Shown: one piece after another, positions 25,693 through 34,779 of the stretch | Layout of the letters: each line of letters opens with the position of its first letter | Position numbering within the stretch: the first letter of the stretch is position 1 | Source: Streptomyces sp. TLI_053 | GTDB lineage: Bacteria > Actinomycetota > Actinomycetes > Streptomycetales > Streptomycetaceae | Direction of reading: 5' to 3' | Assembly: GCF_900105395.1 (NCBI RefSeq) | Contig: NZ_LT629775.1 | Coordinates: 6,413,501 to 6,477,500 of the forward strand | Length of the DNA stretch: 64,000 nt | Translations under genes and position numbers: made by a program | Notes under the pieces: model-generated | The model's database searches: none | The model's input: the letters and a program-made list of their open reading frames with translations, nothing else | Told to the model about the DNA's origin: nothing

Positions 25693-27165
25693 ATGACCAC
25701 CAAGATCAGAAGGCTGCTGGTCGCCGTTCTGCTGATACCGCTGCTGGGCCTCGGCCTGGCCCCGACCGCGCTCGCCCGGTCCGCCGGGGCGACCGGCCCG
25801 GCCGACGCCGCGGCGTCCGTCGCCGACGACCCGTCGGCCGACATCAAGGCCCGGCTGGCCGGGATCCCCGGGATGACCGTCACCGAGGAGCAGCCCACCA
25901 CCACCGGCCACCGCTACTTCCTGCTCACCTACACCCAGCCGATCGACCACGCCCGCCCCTGGCTGGGCACCTTCCAGCAGCGGCTGAGCGTGCTGCACAA
26001 GGGCTACGACCGGCCGACCGTGTTCTACACCAACGGCTACACGCTGCGCACCACCCCCTCGCGCACCGAGCCGGCCCGGCTGGTCGACGGCAACCAGGTC
26101 TCCATCGAGTACCGCTACTTCACGCCGTCCCGCCCCGAGCCCGCCGACTGGAGCAAGGCCGGCATCAAGCAGGCGGCCACCGACGCGCACCGGCTGATCA
26201 CCGCGCTGAAGCGGATCTACCACCAGGAGTGGCTGTCCACCGGCGCCTCCAAGGGCGGCATGTCCTCCACCTACCACCGGCGCTTCTTCCCGGACGACGT
26301 GGCCGGCACCATCGCCTACGTCGCCCCGAACGACGTCGACGAGCGCGAGGACTCCGCCTACAGCAAGTTCTTCCGCAACGTCGGCACCCCCGAGTGCCGG
26401 GCCGCGCTGACCGCCACCCAGCGTGAACTGCTGGCCCGCCGCGACCGGCTGGAGCCCCGCTACGCCGCGGACAACGCCGCCGCCGGCTCCACCTTCACCA
26501 CCATCGGCAGCGCGGACAAGGCGTACGAGCTGGCCGTGCTGGACTCGGTCTGGGCGTTCTGGCAGTACAGCCTGGCGGCCGACTGCGTGAACGTCCCGGG
26601 CGCCGCCGGCACCGACGACGCGCTGTACGCCTGGCTCGACACCCAGTCCGGCATCACCGGCAACAGCGACCAGTCGCTCGCCGGGTACACCGCGTACTAC
26701 TACCAGGCCGGCACCGAGCTGGGCTCGCCCTCCTTCGACGTCTCGGCCCTCAAGGGCCTGCTGCACTACGACTACAAGGAGCTGTACGCGCCGCGCACCT
26801 ACGTGCCGCGGTCCATCCCGATGCGCTTCGACCCGTCCGCGATGCGCGACATCGACCGCTGGGTGCGGAACTCGGCCGAGCGGATCATCTACGTCTACGG
26901 CCAGAACGACCCCTGGGGTGCCGAGCCGTTCCGTCTCGGGTGGGGCAGCGAGGACAGCTACGTCTACACGGTGCCGGGGGGCAACCACGGCTCCAACATC
27001 GCCAAGCTGCCGGCCGACGAGTCGGCGGCCGCCACCGCGAAGGTGCTGGAGTGGGCCGGCCTCGGCCCGGACGCCTCGGCCCGTGCGCTGAAGGGGCAGT
27101 ACCAGGTGCCGCCGATCGGCCCGCTGGACATCGAGGGGCTGAAGCAGGACCGCGTCCGGCTGTAG
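25693..27165 (+). CDS. Secreted tripeptidyl aminopeptidase, peptidase family S37 (PS-10-like)
   Basis: A 490-residue protein with a signal peptide (residues 1-30, ending PTALA). The S37 signature TGASKGGMSS carries the nucleophile serine; YTQPIDHARPWLGTFQQR and TNGYTL near the start are also typical of the family. The C-terminal GGNHGSN holds the likely catalytic histidine. Such enzymes remove tripeptides or proline-containing N-terminal peptides outside the cell. ATG 25693 follows GGAG by 5 bases. It is followed by a tandem-repeat region and a strong terminator. Confidence 0.85.
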   Translation: MTTKIRRLLVAVLLIPLLGLGLAPTALARSAGATGPADAAASVADDPSADIKARLAGIPGMTVTEEQPTTTGHRYFLLTYTQPIDHARPWLGTFQQRLSVLHKGYDRPTVFYTNGYTLRTTPSRTEPARLVDGNQVSIEYRYFTPSRPEPADWSKAGIKQAATDAHRLITALKRIYHQEWLSTGASKGGMSSTYHRRFFPDDVAGTIAYVAPNDVDEREDSAYSKFFRNVGTPECRAALTATQRELLARRDRLEPRYAADNAAAGSTFTTIGSADKAYELAVLDSVWAFWQYSLAADCVNVPGAAGTDDALYAWLDTQSGITGNSDQSLAGYTAYYYQAGTELGSPSFDVSALKGLLHYDYKELYAPRTYVPRSIPMRFDPSAMRDIDRWVRNSAERIIYVYGQNDPWGAEPFRLGWGSEDSYVYTVPGGNHGSNIAKLPADESAAATAKVLEWAGLGPDASARALKGQYQVPPIGPLDIEGLKQDRVRL

Positions 27166-27270
27166 TCCGGACCGCCCGCGCTCGCGGGACCGTACGAAGC
27201 GCGGGACCGCCCGCGCTCGCGGGACCGCCCGCGTTCGCGGGACCGCCCGCGTTCGCGGGACCGTACGAAG
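27163..27270 (+). repeat. 18-bp tandem repeats after the S37 peptidase gene
   Basis: Units of the form Ytcgcgggaccgcccgcg recur at 27198, 27216, 27234 and 27252, with a partial unit at 27167. Two units instead end in gtacgaag. Each unit is itself partly self-complementary. The array lies directly between the stop codon and the terminator hairpin. Confidence 0.8.
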
Positions 27271-27271
27271 C

Positions 27272-27300
27272 GAGGGCCGCCCGTCGGTCGGGCGGCCCTC
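27272..27300 (+). terminator. Terminator after the S37 peptidase gene
   Basis: Perfect 12-bp arms (27272-27283 and 27289-27300) around a 5-base loop. Confidence 0.75.
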
Positions 27301-27370
27301 CGCCGTTCCCGCGCCCGGGCGGACACGCGTTCCCGCCCGGACCCGCCCGGACCCTCGCGGAACCCTCCCC

Positions 27371-27391
27371 GAAGCAGTGAATCAGTGCTTC
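27371..27391. promoter_or_regulatory. Near-perfect 21-bp palindrome, likely operator of the TetR gene
   Basis: The two halves (gaagcagtga and tcagtgcttc) around a central A match at 9 of 10 positions. It ends 9 bp before the TetR start codon, the usual place for an autoregulatory TetR operator. Confidence 0.65.
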
Positions 27392-27400
27392 AATGCTTCC

Positions 27401-28030
27401 ATGGCCTACCGTCGCACCCCCGCCGTGCAAGCCCGACTGGACGCCCAGCGCGAGGCGGTGCTCCAGGCCGCGGTCGGCCTGCTCGCCGAGCGCGGCTACG
27501 GCGGCTGCAGCATGGCCGCGGTGGCCGAGCGGGCCGGTATCGCCACCGGCTCGATGTACGGGCACTTCGCCAACAAGGCCGAACTCTCGGTCGAGCTGTT
27601 CCGTCGGGTGGTCACCCGGGAGGTGGCCGCCGTGCACGAGGCCGTCGCCCGGCACGACACCCCCAGGGACCGGATCGCCGCCGTCGTGGAGACCTTCGCC
27701 GCCCGCGCCCTGCGTGCCCCCCGGCTCGCCCACGCGCTGCTGGTCGAACCGGCCGACACCGTGGTGGACGCCGAGCGCCTGGTCTTCCGCCGCACCTTCC
27801 GCGATGTGCTCGCCGCCGAGATCGCCACCGCGCTCGCCGCCGGACGGCTGCCGCCCCAGGACCCGCAGCTGACCGCCGCCGCGATCGTCGGCGCCACCGC
27901 CGAGGCCCTCACCGGCCCGCTCGCCGCGGTACCCCCGAACGGTGCCGGGGCGGCCCCCGGCGCCGTGGTCCCCGCCCTCGTCTCCTTCACCCTCCGAGCG
28001 CTTGGAGAACGCGATGACAGCGACGCATGA
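27401..28030 (+). CDS. TetR-family transcriptional regulator
   Basis: A 209-residue TetR protein. The N-terminal HTH is clear (residues 14-60: AVLQAAVGLLAERGYGG then GIATGSMYGHFANKAEL) and the rest is a helical ligand-binding domain. ATG 27401 is chosen; GTG 27377 would lie inside the palindromic operator. Little ribosome-binding sequence is visible, so the message may be leaderless. The 3' end overlaps the acyl-CoA dehydrogenase gene by 17 bp, implying that it controls this three-gene operon and itself. Confidence 0.85.
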   Translation: MAYRRTPAVQARLDAQREAVLQAAVGLLAERGYGGCSMAAVAERAGIATGSMYGHFANKAELSVELFRRVVTREVAAVHEAVARHDTPRDRIAAVVETFAARALRAPRLAHALLVEPADTVVDAERLVFRRTFRDVLAAEIATALAAGRLPPQDPQLTAAAIVGATAEALTGPLAAVPPNGAGAAPGAVVPALVSFTLRALGERDDSDA

Positions 28031-29651
28031 GGTCACCAACCAGGCCCCGCTCCCGTACGGGCACGACACCGCCGCCGACCCCGCGCTGCTCGCCGCCCTG
28101 CACCGGGCCGGCGCCGGCTGGGCCGAGCCCGAACTGCGCGCCCTCGGCCGGCTGGCCGGCTCCGAGCAGGCCGCCGAGTGGGGGCGGCTGGCCAACGAGC
28201 ACCCGCCGGTGCTGCGCACCCACGACCGCTTCGGCCACCGGATCGACGAGGTCGAGTTCCACCCGTACTGGCACGAGCTGATGCACACCGCCGTCGGCCA
28301 CGGTCTGCACGCCGCCCCCTGGCGGGACGACCGGCCCGGCGCGCACACCGCCCGCGCCGCCAGGTTCCACGTCTGGAGCCAGGTCGAGGCCGGCCACACC
28401 TGCCCCGTCTCGATGACCTACGCCGCCGTTCCCGCGCTGCGCACGACCCCCGCGCTGGCCGCCGAGTTCGAACCGCTGCTCGCCGCCACCGAGTACGACT
28501 TCGGGCTGCGCGAGCCGCACGGCAAGCGCGGCCTGATCGCCGGCATGTCGATGACCGAGAAGCAGGGCGGTTCGGACGTCCGCAGCAACACCACGACCGC
28601 CGTGCCGCAGCCCGACGGGAGCTACCGGCTCACCGGCCACAAGTGGTTCACCTCGGCGCCGATGTCCGACCTCTTCCTCACCCTCGCCCAGGCGCCGGGC
28701 GGGCTCAGCTGCTTCCTGCTGCCGCGCGTGCTGCCGGACGGCAGCCGCAACCGGCTCCGCCTCCAGCGGCTCAAGGACAAGCTCGGCAACAAGTCCAACG
28801 CCTCCGCCGAGATCGAGTACGAGGAGGCGTACGGCCTGCTGGTCGGCGAGGAGGGGCGCGGGGTGCGGACCATCATCGAGATGGTCAACACGACCCGGCT
28901 GGACTGCACGATCGGGGCCGCCGCCGGGATGCGGCTCGGAGCCACCCGGGCCGTCCAGCACGCCCTGCACCGCCGGGCGTTCGGCCGGGCGCTGGTCGAC
29001 CAGCCGCTGATGCGCAACGTGCTCGCCGACCTCGTGGTGGAGTCCGAGGCGGCCACCACGGTGGCGATGCGGCTCGCCCAGGCCACCGACGCCGCCCTCG
29101 CCGGGGACGGGCAGGAGGCGCTGGTCCGCCGGCTCGGCCTGGCCGTGGCCAAGTACTGGGTCTGCAAGCGCGGTCCGGCGCACGCCGCCGAGGCCCTGGA
29201 GTGCCTGGGCGGCAACGGCTACATCGAGGAGTCCGGCATGCCCCGCCTCTACCGGGAGGCGCCGCTGGTCTCGATCTGGGAGGGCTCCGGCAACGTCGCC
29301 GCCCTGGACGCGCTGCGCGCGATGGCCAAGCACCCGGAGACCGTCGACGCCTTCCTCGGCGAACTGGACGCGGCGGCGGGCGCCGACCGCAGGCTCGACG
29401 CGGCGGTCGCCGGGCTGCGCAAGCAGCTCACCGACCTGGACCAGCTGGAGTACCGCACCCGCCGGCTGGTGGAGGCGATGGCGCTGGCCTTCCAGGGCTC
29501 GCTGCTGGTCCGGTACGGGGACCCGGCGGTCGCCGACGCGTTCTGCGCCTCCCGGCTCGGCGGTGACCACGGCGCCGCGTTCGGCACCCTGCCGCCCGGT
29601 CCGGACGTCGCGGCGATCATCGACCGCGCCCGGCCGGTACCGGCCGCATGA
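28014..29651 (+). CDS. AidB-like acyl-CoA dehydrogenase
   Basis: A 545-residue flavoprotein of the acyl-CoA dehydrogenase fold, matching AidB in length (about 540). Recognisable segments are GMSMTEKQGGSDVRSNTT, the FAD-contact loop LTGHKWFTSAPMSD, and, near the C-terminus, ALECLGGNGYIEESGMPRLYREAPL followed by SIWEGSGN. AidB-type proteins bind FAD and DNA and have weak isovaleryl-CoA dehydrogenase activity. ATG 28014 follows TTGGAG. It overlaps the TetR gene upstream and the amidohydrolase gene downstream (ATGA), so it is in an operon. Confidence 0.88.
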   Translation: MTATHEVTNQAPLPYGHDTAADPALLAALHRAGAGWAEPELRALGRLAGSEQAAEWGRLANEHPPVLRTHDRFGHRIDEVEFHPYWHELMHTAVGHGLHAAPWRDDRPGAHTARAARFHVWSQVEAGHTCPVSMTYAAVPALRTTPALAAEFEPLLAATEYDFGLREPHGKRGLIAGMSMTEKQGGSDVRSNTTTAVPQPDGSYRLTGHKWFTSAPMSDLFLTLAQAPGGLSCFLLPRVLPDGSRNRLRLQRLKDKLGNKSNASAEIEYEEAYGLLVGEEGRGVRTIIEMVNTTRLDCTIGAAAGMRLGATRAVQHALHRRAFGRALVDQPLMRNVLADLVVESEAATTVAMRLAQATDAALAGDGQEALVRRLGLAVAKYWVCKRGPAHAAEALECLGGNGYIEESGMPRLYREAPLVSIWEGSGNVAALDALRAMAKHPETVDAFLGELDAAAGADRRLDAAVAGLRKQLTDLDQLEYRTRRLVEAMALAFQGSLLVRYGDPAVADAFCASRLGGDHGAAFGTLPPGPDVAAIIDRARPVPAA

Positions 29652-30598
29652 GCGCGCCCGGCCCACTGAACGGCCCGCTGAACGGCCCGCTGAACGGCCC
29701 GCTGTCCGGACCGGCCCCCGACCCCGCCGCCGAGGCGGCCGGGGTGCGCGCCTTCTGGCGGCACCTCGGCCTGCCCGGCCTGATCGACGTCCACACGCAC
29801 TTCATGCCGAAGAACGTGCTCGACAAGGTGTGGGCGTACTTCGACGCGGCCGGTCCGCTGACCGGCCGCCCCTGGCCGATCGCCTACCGCGAGGCGGAGG
29901 AGCAACGGGTCGCCCGGCTTCGGGAGTTCGGCGTCCGGGCGTTCACCGCGATGCTCTACCCGCACAAGCCGGGGATGGCCGAGTGGCTGAACGCCTGGGC
30001 CGCGGACTTCGCCGCCCGCACCCCCGACTGCCTGCACACCGCGACCTTCCACCCCGAGCCGGGCGCGCCCGGTTATGTGGCCCGGGCGCTCGCCGACGGC
30101 GCCCGGGTGTTCAAGGCGCATCTCCAGGTCGGCGGCTACGACCCGGCGGACCCACAACTCGACGAGGTCTGGGGCCTGCTCGCGGAGAGCGGCACACCGG
30201 TGGTCACCCACTGCGGTTCCGGGCCCGTCCCGGGCAAGCACACCGGCCCCGGCCCGATCGGCGCGGTGCTCGCCCGGCACCCCCGGCTGGTCCTGGTGGT
30301 GGCCCACCTCGGTCTGCCCGAGTACGCCGACTTCCTCGACCTCGCCGAGCGGTACCCCGGTGTCCGGCTGGACACCACCATGGCGTTCACCGACTTCTCC
30401 GAGCGGGAGACCCCCTTCCCGCCCGCCGAGCTGCCCCGGCTGCGTGCCCTCGGGGGCAGGGTCCTGCTCGGCAGCGACTTCCCCAACATCCCCTACCGGT
30501 ACGGGCACCAACTCGACGCGCTGGAAAGGCTCGGACTGGGAGAGGACTGGCTGCGCGCCGTCTGCCACCACAACGCGGCCGCGCTGTTCGGGCTCTGA
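29648..30598 (+). CDS. Amidohydrolase family protein
   Basis: A 316-residue TIM-barrel hydrolase of the amidohydrolase_2 group. Metal ligands are readable: HTH in LIDVHTHFMP, THCGSG, AHLG, and the aspartate in LGSDFPN. It probably hydrolyses or decarboxylates a small cyclic or acyl substrate. The N-terminus has an odd repeat (GPLN three times, then GPLS) encoded by 12-bp tandem repeats. It starts inside the end of the AidB-like gene by ATGA overlap and converges on the inositol-phosphatase gene, with only 3 bp between their stops. Confidence 0.85.
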   Translation: MSAPGPLNGPLNGPLNGPLSGPAPDPAAEAAGVRAFWRHLGLPGLIDVHTHFMPKNVLDKVWAYFDAAGPLTGRPWPIAYREAEEQRVARLREFGVRAFTAMLYPHKPGMAEWLNAWAADFAARTPDCLHTATFHPEPGAPGYVARALADGARVFKAHLQVGGYDPADPQLDEVWGLLAESGTPVVTHCGSGPVPGKHTGPGPIGAVLARHPRLVLVVAHLGLPEYADFLDLAERYPGVRLDTTMAFTDFSERETPFPPAELPRLRALGGRVLLGSDFPNIPYRYGHQLDALERLGLGEDWLRAVCHHNAAALFGL

Positions 30599-30601
30599 CG
30601 G

Positions 30602-31417
30602 TCAGTCAAGACCGTTCAGCAGGGGGAGGGCCAGCCTGTGGAGGCCCGGCGCGGCGGCCAGGAAGGCGTCCGCGGCGGGCTTCCAGGCGGCCCCGGTGGC
30701 GTCCGTGACGGCCGCGCCCGCCTCCGTCGCGATCAGTGCGCCGGGCAGCAGATTCGCCGCGTCCGCGCCGAACTCCCAGAACAGGCCCAGGTGTCCGGAG
30801 CCGACCTGGGCCACCTGGAGCGAGGTCGGCCCCAGGTTCCGGACGGCCAGTACCGCGCCCGCCACCGCCGACAGCGAGGCGCCCGCACGGCGCAGCGCCA
30901 CCGGGTCGGCGCCGACCCCGGGCGGCTGGCTCGTCCCGGCCACCGTCGCCGCCAACTCCCGCTCCACGGGGGCGATCGACCGCCCGTCCAGCTCCGCCCC
31001 GCCGCCGCGCACGGCGCGGTAGGTGCGGGCGCCGAGCTGCGGCGCGTGCACCACGGACAGCACCGCCGCGCCGTCGCGCACCAGGGTCGCGGTCACCGCC
31101 CAGTGCGGCAGTCCGAGCAGGAACTGCACCGCGCCGTCCATCGCGTCGCACAGCCACCACTCGCCCCCGGTCGGTACCGCGCCGTCGAACTCGTCCGCCG
31201 GCAGACCCGCCTGCGGGCGCAACGCGGCCAGCCGCGCGCGGAGTTCGGCGGCGGCCGGGTCGTCGAACGCGGCGAACCGCGCCATCGCCCCGGCCAGGCC
31301 GGACTCCGGGCAGGGGTCGGCCGGCCGCTGTCCGGCCAGCCGCGCGCCGACCTCCCGGACCGCCGCCTCCACCTCCGGCAGCAGCGTCCGCAGTTTCCGC
31401 ACCTCGACGTCGTCCAT
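30602..31417 (-). CDS. Inositol monophosphatase family protein
   Basis: A 271-residue protein of the IMPase fold. DAMDGAVQF, around residue 90, corresponds to the metal-binding DPLDGTxxF motif, with Pro-Leu changed to Ala-Met. Near the C-terminus WEFGADAANLLPGALIATEAGA corresponds to the WD-AAG-LIxxEAGG motif, with Trp-Glu in place of Trp-Asp. Divergence at metal-binding motifs suggests a substrate other than myo-inositol phosphate. The family dephosphorylates sugar or nucleotide phosphates with Mg2+. It is divergent from the Lrp-type regulator. Confidence 0.75.
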   Translation of the reverse strand: MDDVEVRKLRTLLPEVEAAVREVGARLAGQRPADPCPESGLAGAMARFAAFDDPAAAELRARLAALRPQAGLPADEFDGAVPTGGEWWLCDAMDGAVQFLLGLPHWAVTATLVRDGAAVLSVVHAPQLGARTYRAVRGGGAELDGRSIAPVERELAATVAGTSQPPGVGADPVALRRAGASLSAVAGAVLAVRNLGPTSLQVAQVGSGHLGLFWEFGADAANLLPGALIATEAGAAVTDATGAAWKPAADAFLAAAPGLHRLALPLLNGLD

Positions 31418-31521
31418 CGTCCCGCTCCCGTTCCTCGTGCTCGTGCTCGTGCGGTCAAGGAGTACCGTCGGAGCGCCCGGACGGGACGTCCGGTGCGGGA
31501 GGACGACGGAGATCGGACACC

Positions 31522-32541
31522 ATGGACGTCGCTGCTGCTGATCCGGACACCGTGCTGGACACCCTGGACCGCCGGCTGGTCTGCGCGCTCCAGGTGAACG
31601 GCCGGGCCGGGGCCGGGAGGATCGCCGAGGTGCTCGGCGTCTCCCCGCGCACGGTCACCCGCCGGCTCGTCCGGCTCCAGCAGACCGGCCTGGTCCGGGT
31701 GGTCCGGATGCCCGAGGTCGAGGACGCGGCGGTCGGCGCGCTGCTGCTGCGGATCCGGGTGCTGCAGGGCAAGGGCGACGCCGTCGCCCGGGCGCTGGCC
31801 GAACGGCCGGACGTGCCCTTCGTCGACGTCATGCTCGGCGGCCAGGAGGTCGGCGCGGTGATGCTCGCGGGCGCCGGCGCGCGCGACCGGCTGCTGCACG
31901 GGCAGCTGCCCGCCACCGCCGCGGTCACCGAGACCACCGTCCACGCCGTGCTGCACGCCTTCGCGGACGCCGGCCACTGGCGCTCCGGCCACCTGGAGGA
32001 GACGGAGGCGGCCGCGCTCGCCGAACCGCCGGTCGCCCGCCCCGCTCCCGGGGGCGTGTCGCTGGACGCGCTCGACCGCGAGCTGCTGGCCCGGCTCGGG
32101 GAGGACGCCCGGCAGTCGCACGCGATGCTGGCGGCGGCGGCCGGCACCCCCGAGTCCACCGTCCGGCGCCGGCTGCACCGGCTGGACGGGACCGGGCTGC
32201 TGCGCACCCATGTCGCCGTCGACCCGAGGCTGTTGGGGCTCGCGGTGGACGCCAACCTGTGGCTGGACGTGCCGCCGGCCCGGCTCGCGGCCGTCGGCGC
32301 GGCACTGGGCCGGCACCCGCAGGTGCACGGGGTGTTCGCGACCAGCGGGCCGGCCAATCTGATGGCCGCGGTGTTCTGCCCGGACCACGGCGGCCTGTAC
32401 CGGTTCGTCACGGACACCCTGGGCCCGCTCGGGGTGGGCCGCGCCGAGACGGCGATCGTGGCGCGGGCGGTCAAGCGCGCGGGCGTGCCGCTGCGGCCGC
32501 CGGGTGCCGAGGCCGCCCGGCCGCGCGCCTTCCGGCCCTGA
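31522..32541 (+). CDS. Double-domain Lrp/AsnC-type regulator
   Basis: A 339-residue protein made of two Lrp units in tandem. The first has an AsnC HTH at residues 14-60 (LDRRLVCALQVNGRAG, GVSPRTVTRRLVRLQQTG) and an effector domain. The second HTH is at about 178-225 (LDRELLARLGEDARQS, TPESTVRRRLHRLDGTG) with its own effector domain. Such duplicated Lrp proteins occur widely in actinomycetes and respond to amino acids. ATG 31522. It is divergent from the inositol-phosphatase gene. Confidence 0.85.
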   Translation: MDVAAADPDTVLDTLDRRLVCALQVNGRAGAGRIAEVLGVSPRTVTRRLVRLQQTGLVRVVRMPEVEDAAVGALLLRIRVLQGKGDAVARALAERPDVPFVDVMLGGQEVGAVMLAGAGARDRLLHGQLPATAAVTETTVHAVLHAFADAGHWRSGHLEETEAAALAEPPVARPAPGGVSLDALDRELLARLGEDARQSHAMLAAAAGTPESTVRRRLHRLDGTGLLRTHVAVDPRLLGLAVDANLWLDVPPARLAAVGAALGRHPQVHGVFATSGPANLMAAVFCPDHGGLYRFVTDTLGPLGVGRAETAIVARAVKRAGVPLRPPGAEAARPRAFRP

Positions 32542-32781
32542 CCTGCGGCCCTGACCTGCGGCCCTGACCCGCGGCTCTGACCTGTGGTCCTGACCTGTGG
32601 CACGACCTCCGGCGCGCCCCCGGCCGGAACGCGCCCTCGGCCCGGGACGCGGCGCCGGGGACGGGGACGGGGGATGACCCCGGAGGTAATCGACGGCCGT
32701 CCGACCGCCCGGCACAGTGGTGTCCACCCGGCGGCGGAGCGCCGACCGGGATCCCACCCCACCGCCGGAGGCCGATCCGCC

Positions 32782-33201
32782 ATGTCCGCCCACACCGTCA
32801 CCACCGCCCGCCGGACCGCCCCCGCCTCCTGGACGGCGCTGCGCCGGCTCCTCGCCGTCGACGCCGTGGTCAGCGGCGGCAACGGCCTCGCCTACCTCGC
32901 CTTCTCCGGCCCGCTCGGCGACCTGCTGGGGGTGGGACGCTCGACCCTGCTGGAACTCGGCGTCGTGCTGACGGTGTTCGGCCTGGCGGTCGGCCTGCTG
33001 GCCGCCCGTCCGCAGCCGCCGCGGACCGCGGTGCGGGCGGTGATCGACATCAACCTGGGCTGGACGGTGCTCAGCCTGGTGGCGATGGAGCTGTGGTTCG
33101 GGCCGACCACCGCGGGCTACGTCTGGATCCCGCTGCAGGCCGGCACCGTCGCGCTCCTCGGCGTCCTCCAGTTCACGACCCTGCGCCGGATCCCGGCCTG
33201 A
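32782..33201 (+). CDS. Small four-helix integral membrane protein
   Basis: A 139-residue protein with about four hydrophobic segments (LLAVDAVVSGGNGLAYLAF, LLELGVVLTVFGLAVGLLA, INLGWTVLSLVAMEL, PLQAGTVALLGVLQ). The arrangement resembles small actinomycete membrane proteins of unknown function. ATG 32782 follows GGAGG at about 10 bases. It is convergent with the XRE regulator gene. Confidence 0.75.
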   Translation: MSAHTVTTARRTAPASWTALRRLLAVDAVVSGGNGLAYLAFSGPLGDLLGVGRSTLLELGVVLTVFGLAVGLLAARPQPPRTAVRAVIDINLGWTVLSLVAMELWFGPTTAGYVWIPLQAGTVALLGVLQFTTLRRIPA

Positions 33202-33237
33202 CCGCCCGGCACCGGTCGCCCCGCCGGCCGGAAGGTC

Positions 33238-34068
33238 CTACCGCTCCGCCCCCACGGCGGCCTGGAGGTACGCGACCGTCTCCGCGTCGGCCGGGAGGAA
33301 CGCCTCCAGGGCCAGCTCGGAGACGGTCACGTCCATCGGCGTGTTGAAGGTCGCGATGGTCGACAGGAACGACAGCACCCGCCCCTCGTGCGCGATCCGC
33401 AGCGGCAGCGCGAAGGGGAACAGTTCGGTGAGGTCCTCGGCCGCCTCCTCCGCCGCGCCCGGCGGCTCCGGGTAGGCCCTGACTTCGTCCAGCAGGGCCC
33501 GCAGTGGTGCCGAGCGGACCAGTCCGAGCTGCTGCTCCATCCGCTCCAGCAGGTGCCGCCGCCACTGCCGCAGGTTCACGATCCGCGGTGCGAGCCCCTC
33601 CGGGTGCAGGGTGATCCGCATCGCGTTCAGCGGCGGTTCCAGCAGGTGCGGTTCGACCCCTGCCAGCAGCAGCCCGAGCGCGCGGTTGGCGGCGAGCACC
33701 TGGAAGGTCCCGTCGACGACCAGCGCCGGGTACGGGTCGTGCGCGGCGAGCAGCCGCTCCATGCCCGAGCGCAGCGCCGCCATCGAGGGGTCGTCCAGCC
33801 GCTTCTCCGGGTAGAGCGGTGCGTAGCCGGCGGCCAGCAGCAGGGCGTTGCGCTCGCGGACCGGGACGTCGAGGTGCTCGGCGAGCCGGAGCACGAGGTC
33901 CTGGCTGGGCCGGGAGCGGCCGTTCTCGACGAAGCTGATGTGCCGGGCGGAGGAGTCGGCCAGCAGGGCGAGCTGCAGTTGGCTGAGCCGTCGCCGTTCG
34001 CGCCAGCCGCGCAGCAGCGGCCCTATTCCCGTCCCGGTGCCGGGCCCCATCCCCGCCATGATCGTCAT
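33238..34068 (-). CDS. XRE-family regulator with MmyB-like ligand-binding domain
   Basis: A 276-residue protein. Residues 17-75 are a Cro/CI-type HTH (LLRGWRERRRLSQLQLALLADSSARHISFVENGRSRPS). Residues 100-270 match the MmyB-like domain, a PAS-related fold that often binds fatty acids (YPALVVDGTFQVLAANRAL, FLSTIATFNTPMDVTVSELALEAFLPAD). ATG 34068 is taken; no strong ribosome-binding site is present, so a leaderless message is possible. MmyB regulators usually control an adjacent dehydrogenase or reductase gene; none is obvious next to it here. Confidence 0.88.
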   Translation of the reverse strand: MTIMAGMGPGTGTGIGPLLRGWRERRRLSQLQLALLADSSARHISFVENGRSRPSQDLVLRLAEHLDVPVRERNALLLAAGYAPLYPEKRLDDPSMAALRSGMERLLAAHDPYPALVVDGTFQVLAANRALGLLLAGVEPHLLEPPLNAMRITLHPEGLAPRIVNLRQWRRHLLERMEQQLGLVRSAPLRALLDEVRAYPEPPGAAEEAAEDLTELFPFALPLRIAHEGRVLSFLSTIATFNTPMDVTVSELALEAFLPADAETVAYLQAAVGAER

Positions 34069-34100
34069 GGCCGGACAGTACTACCGCGGGCGCCGGGGCG

Positions 34101-34583
34101 TCAGGCGCCGGTGGTCGATCCCGGCCGGACGATCATCAGCACCACCACGACCGCCCAGAGCAGGTTGAACACGCCGGCCGTCATCGGCAGCAGCTTGAGC
34201 CCGCGGACGGCCTTGCCGTGCTCCTCCGAGCCGGACTCCAGGGCGAGCGCGTCGACCGCGGCCTGCTGCGCGGGCAGCACGAACAGCAGCAGCGAGAGGG
34301 CGGCGACGGCGGTCAGCACCATCGAGGCGATCAGCCAGGACTGTCCGAGCACGTCCATCACCTGGGCGAGCCCGATGCCGAGGACCGGCACCGCGATCCC
34401 GAGCAGCGCGTAGACCTGGGTGATCCGGTGCAGCTGCCGCAGCATGCCGGCGTCGGCCGCCTGCTCGGGCCCGCCGGCCAGCGCGGCGCCCGCCCGGCGC
34501 GGGAACATGCTGACGGCCACGGCCACCGGGCCGATGAACAGCACCGAGGCGAGGACGTGCAGGCTCAGCAGGAACTTGGCCAT
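34101..34583 (-). CDS. DUF2269-like integral membrane protein
   Basis: A 160-residue protein with four hydrophobic helices (start MAKFLLSLHVLASVLFIGPVAVAVSMF, end VFNLLWAVVVVLMIV), matching the DUF2269 group of small actinomycete membrane proteins. The function is unknown. It is on the same strand as the XRE gene, 32 bp away, and could be co-transcribed with it. Confidence 0.75.
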   Translation of the reverse strand: MAKFLLSLHVLASVLFIGPVAVAVSMFPRRAGAALAGGPEQAADAGMLRQLHRITQVYALLGIAVPVLGIGLAQVMDVLGQSWLIASMVLTAVAALSLLLFVLPAQQAAVDALALESGSEEHGKAVRGLKLLPMTAGVFNLLWAVVVVLMIVRPGSTTGA

Positions 34584-34779
34584 GGCGGGGCACCCTTGCG
34601 ACTTTCAGCGGGGCGGCCCGGCGGCGGTCACGGCGCGGGCACGCCGGGGCGGACGGTTCTCAGCGCCCCGTCCAGGACGCTAACACCGCTTATCCGACCG
34701 GCATCCACCCAGGTCGCGGCTGCAACGCCCCCAGCGACCAGGCCCCCGGCGGCCACGCTCCCAGCCACCACACTCCCGG

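Noticed and set aside
27163..27270. CRISPR array
   Set aside because: The repeats are directly tandem without unique spacers and no cas gene is present.
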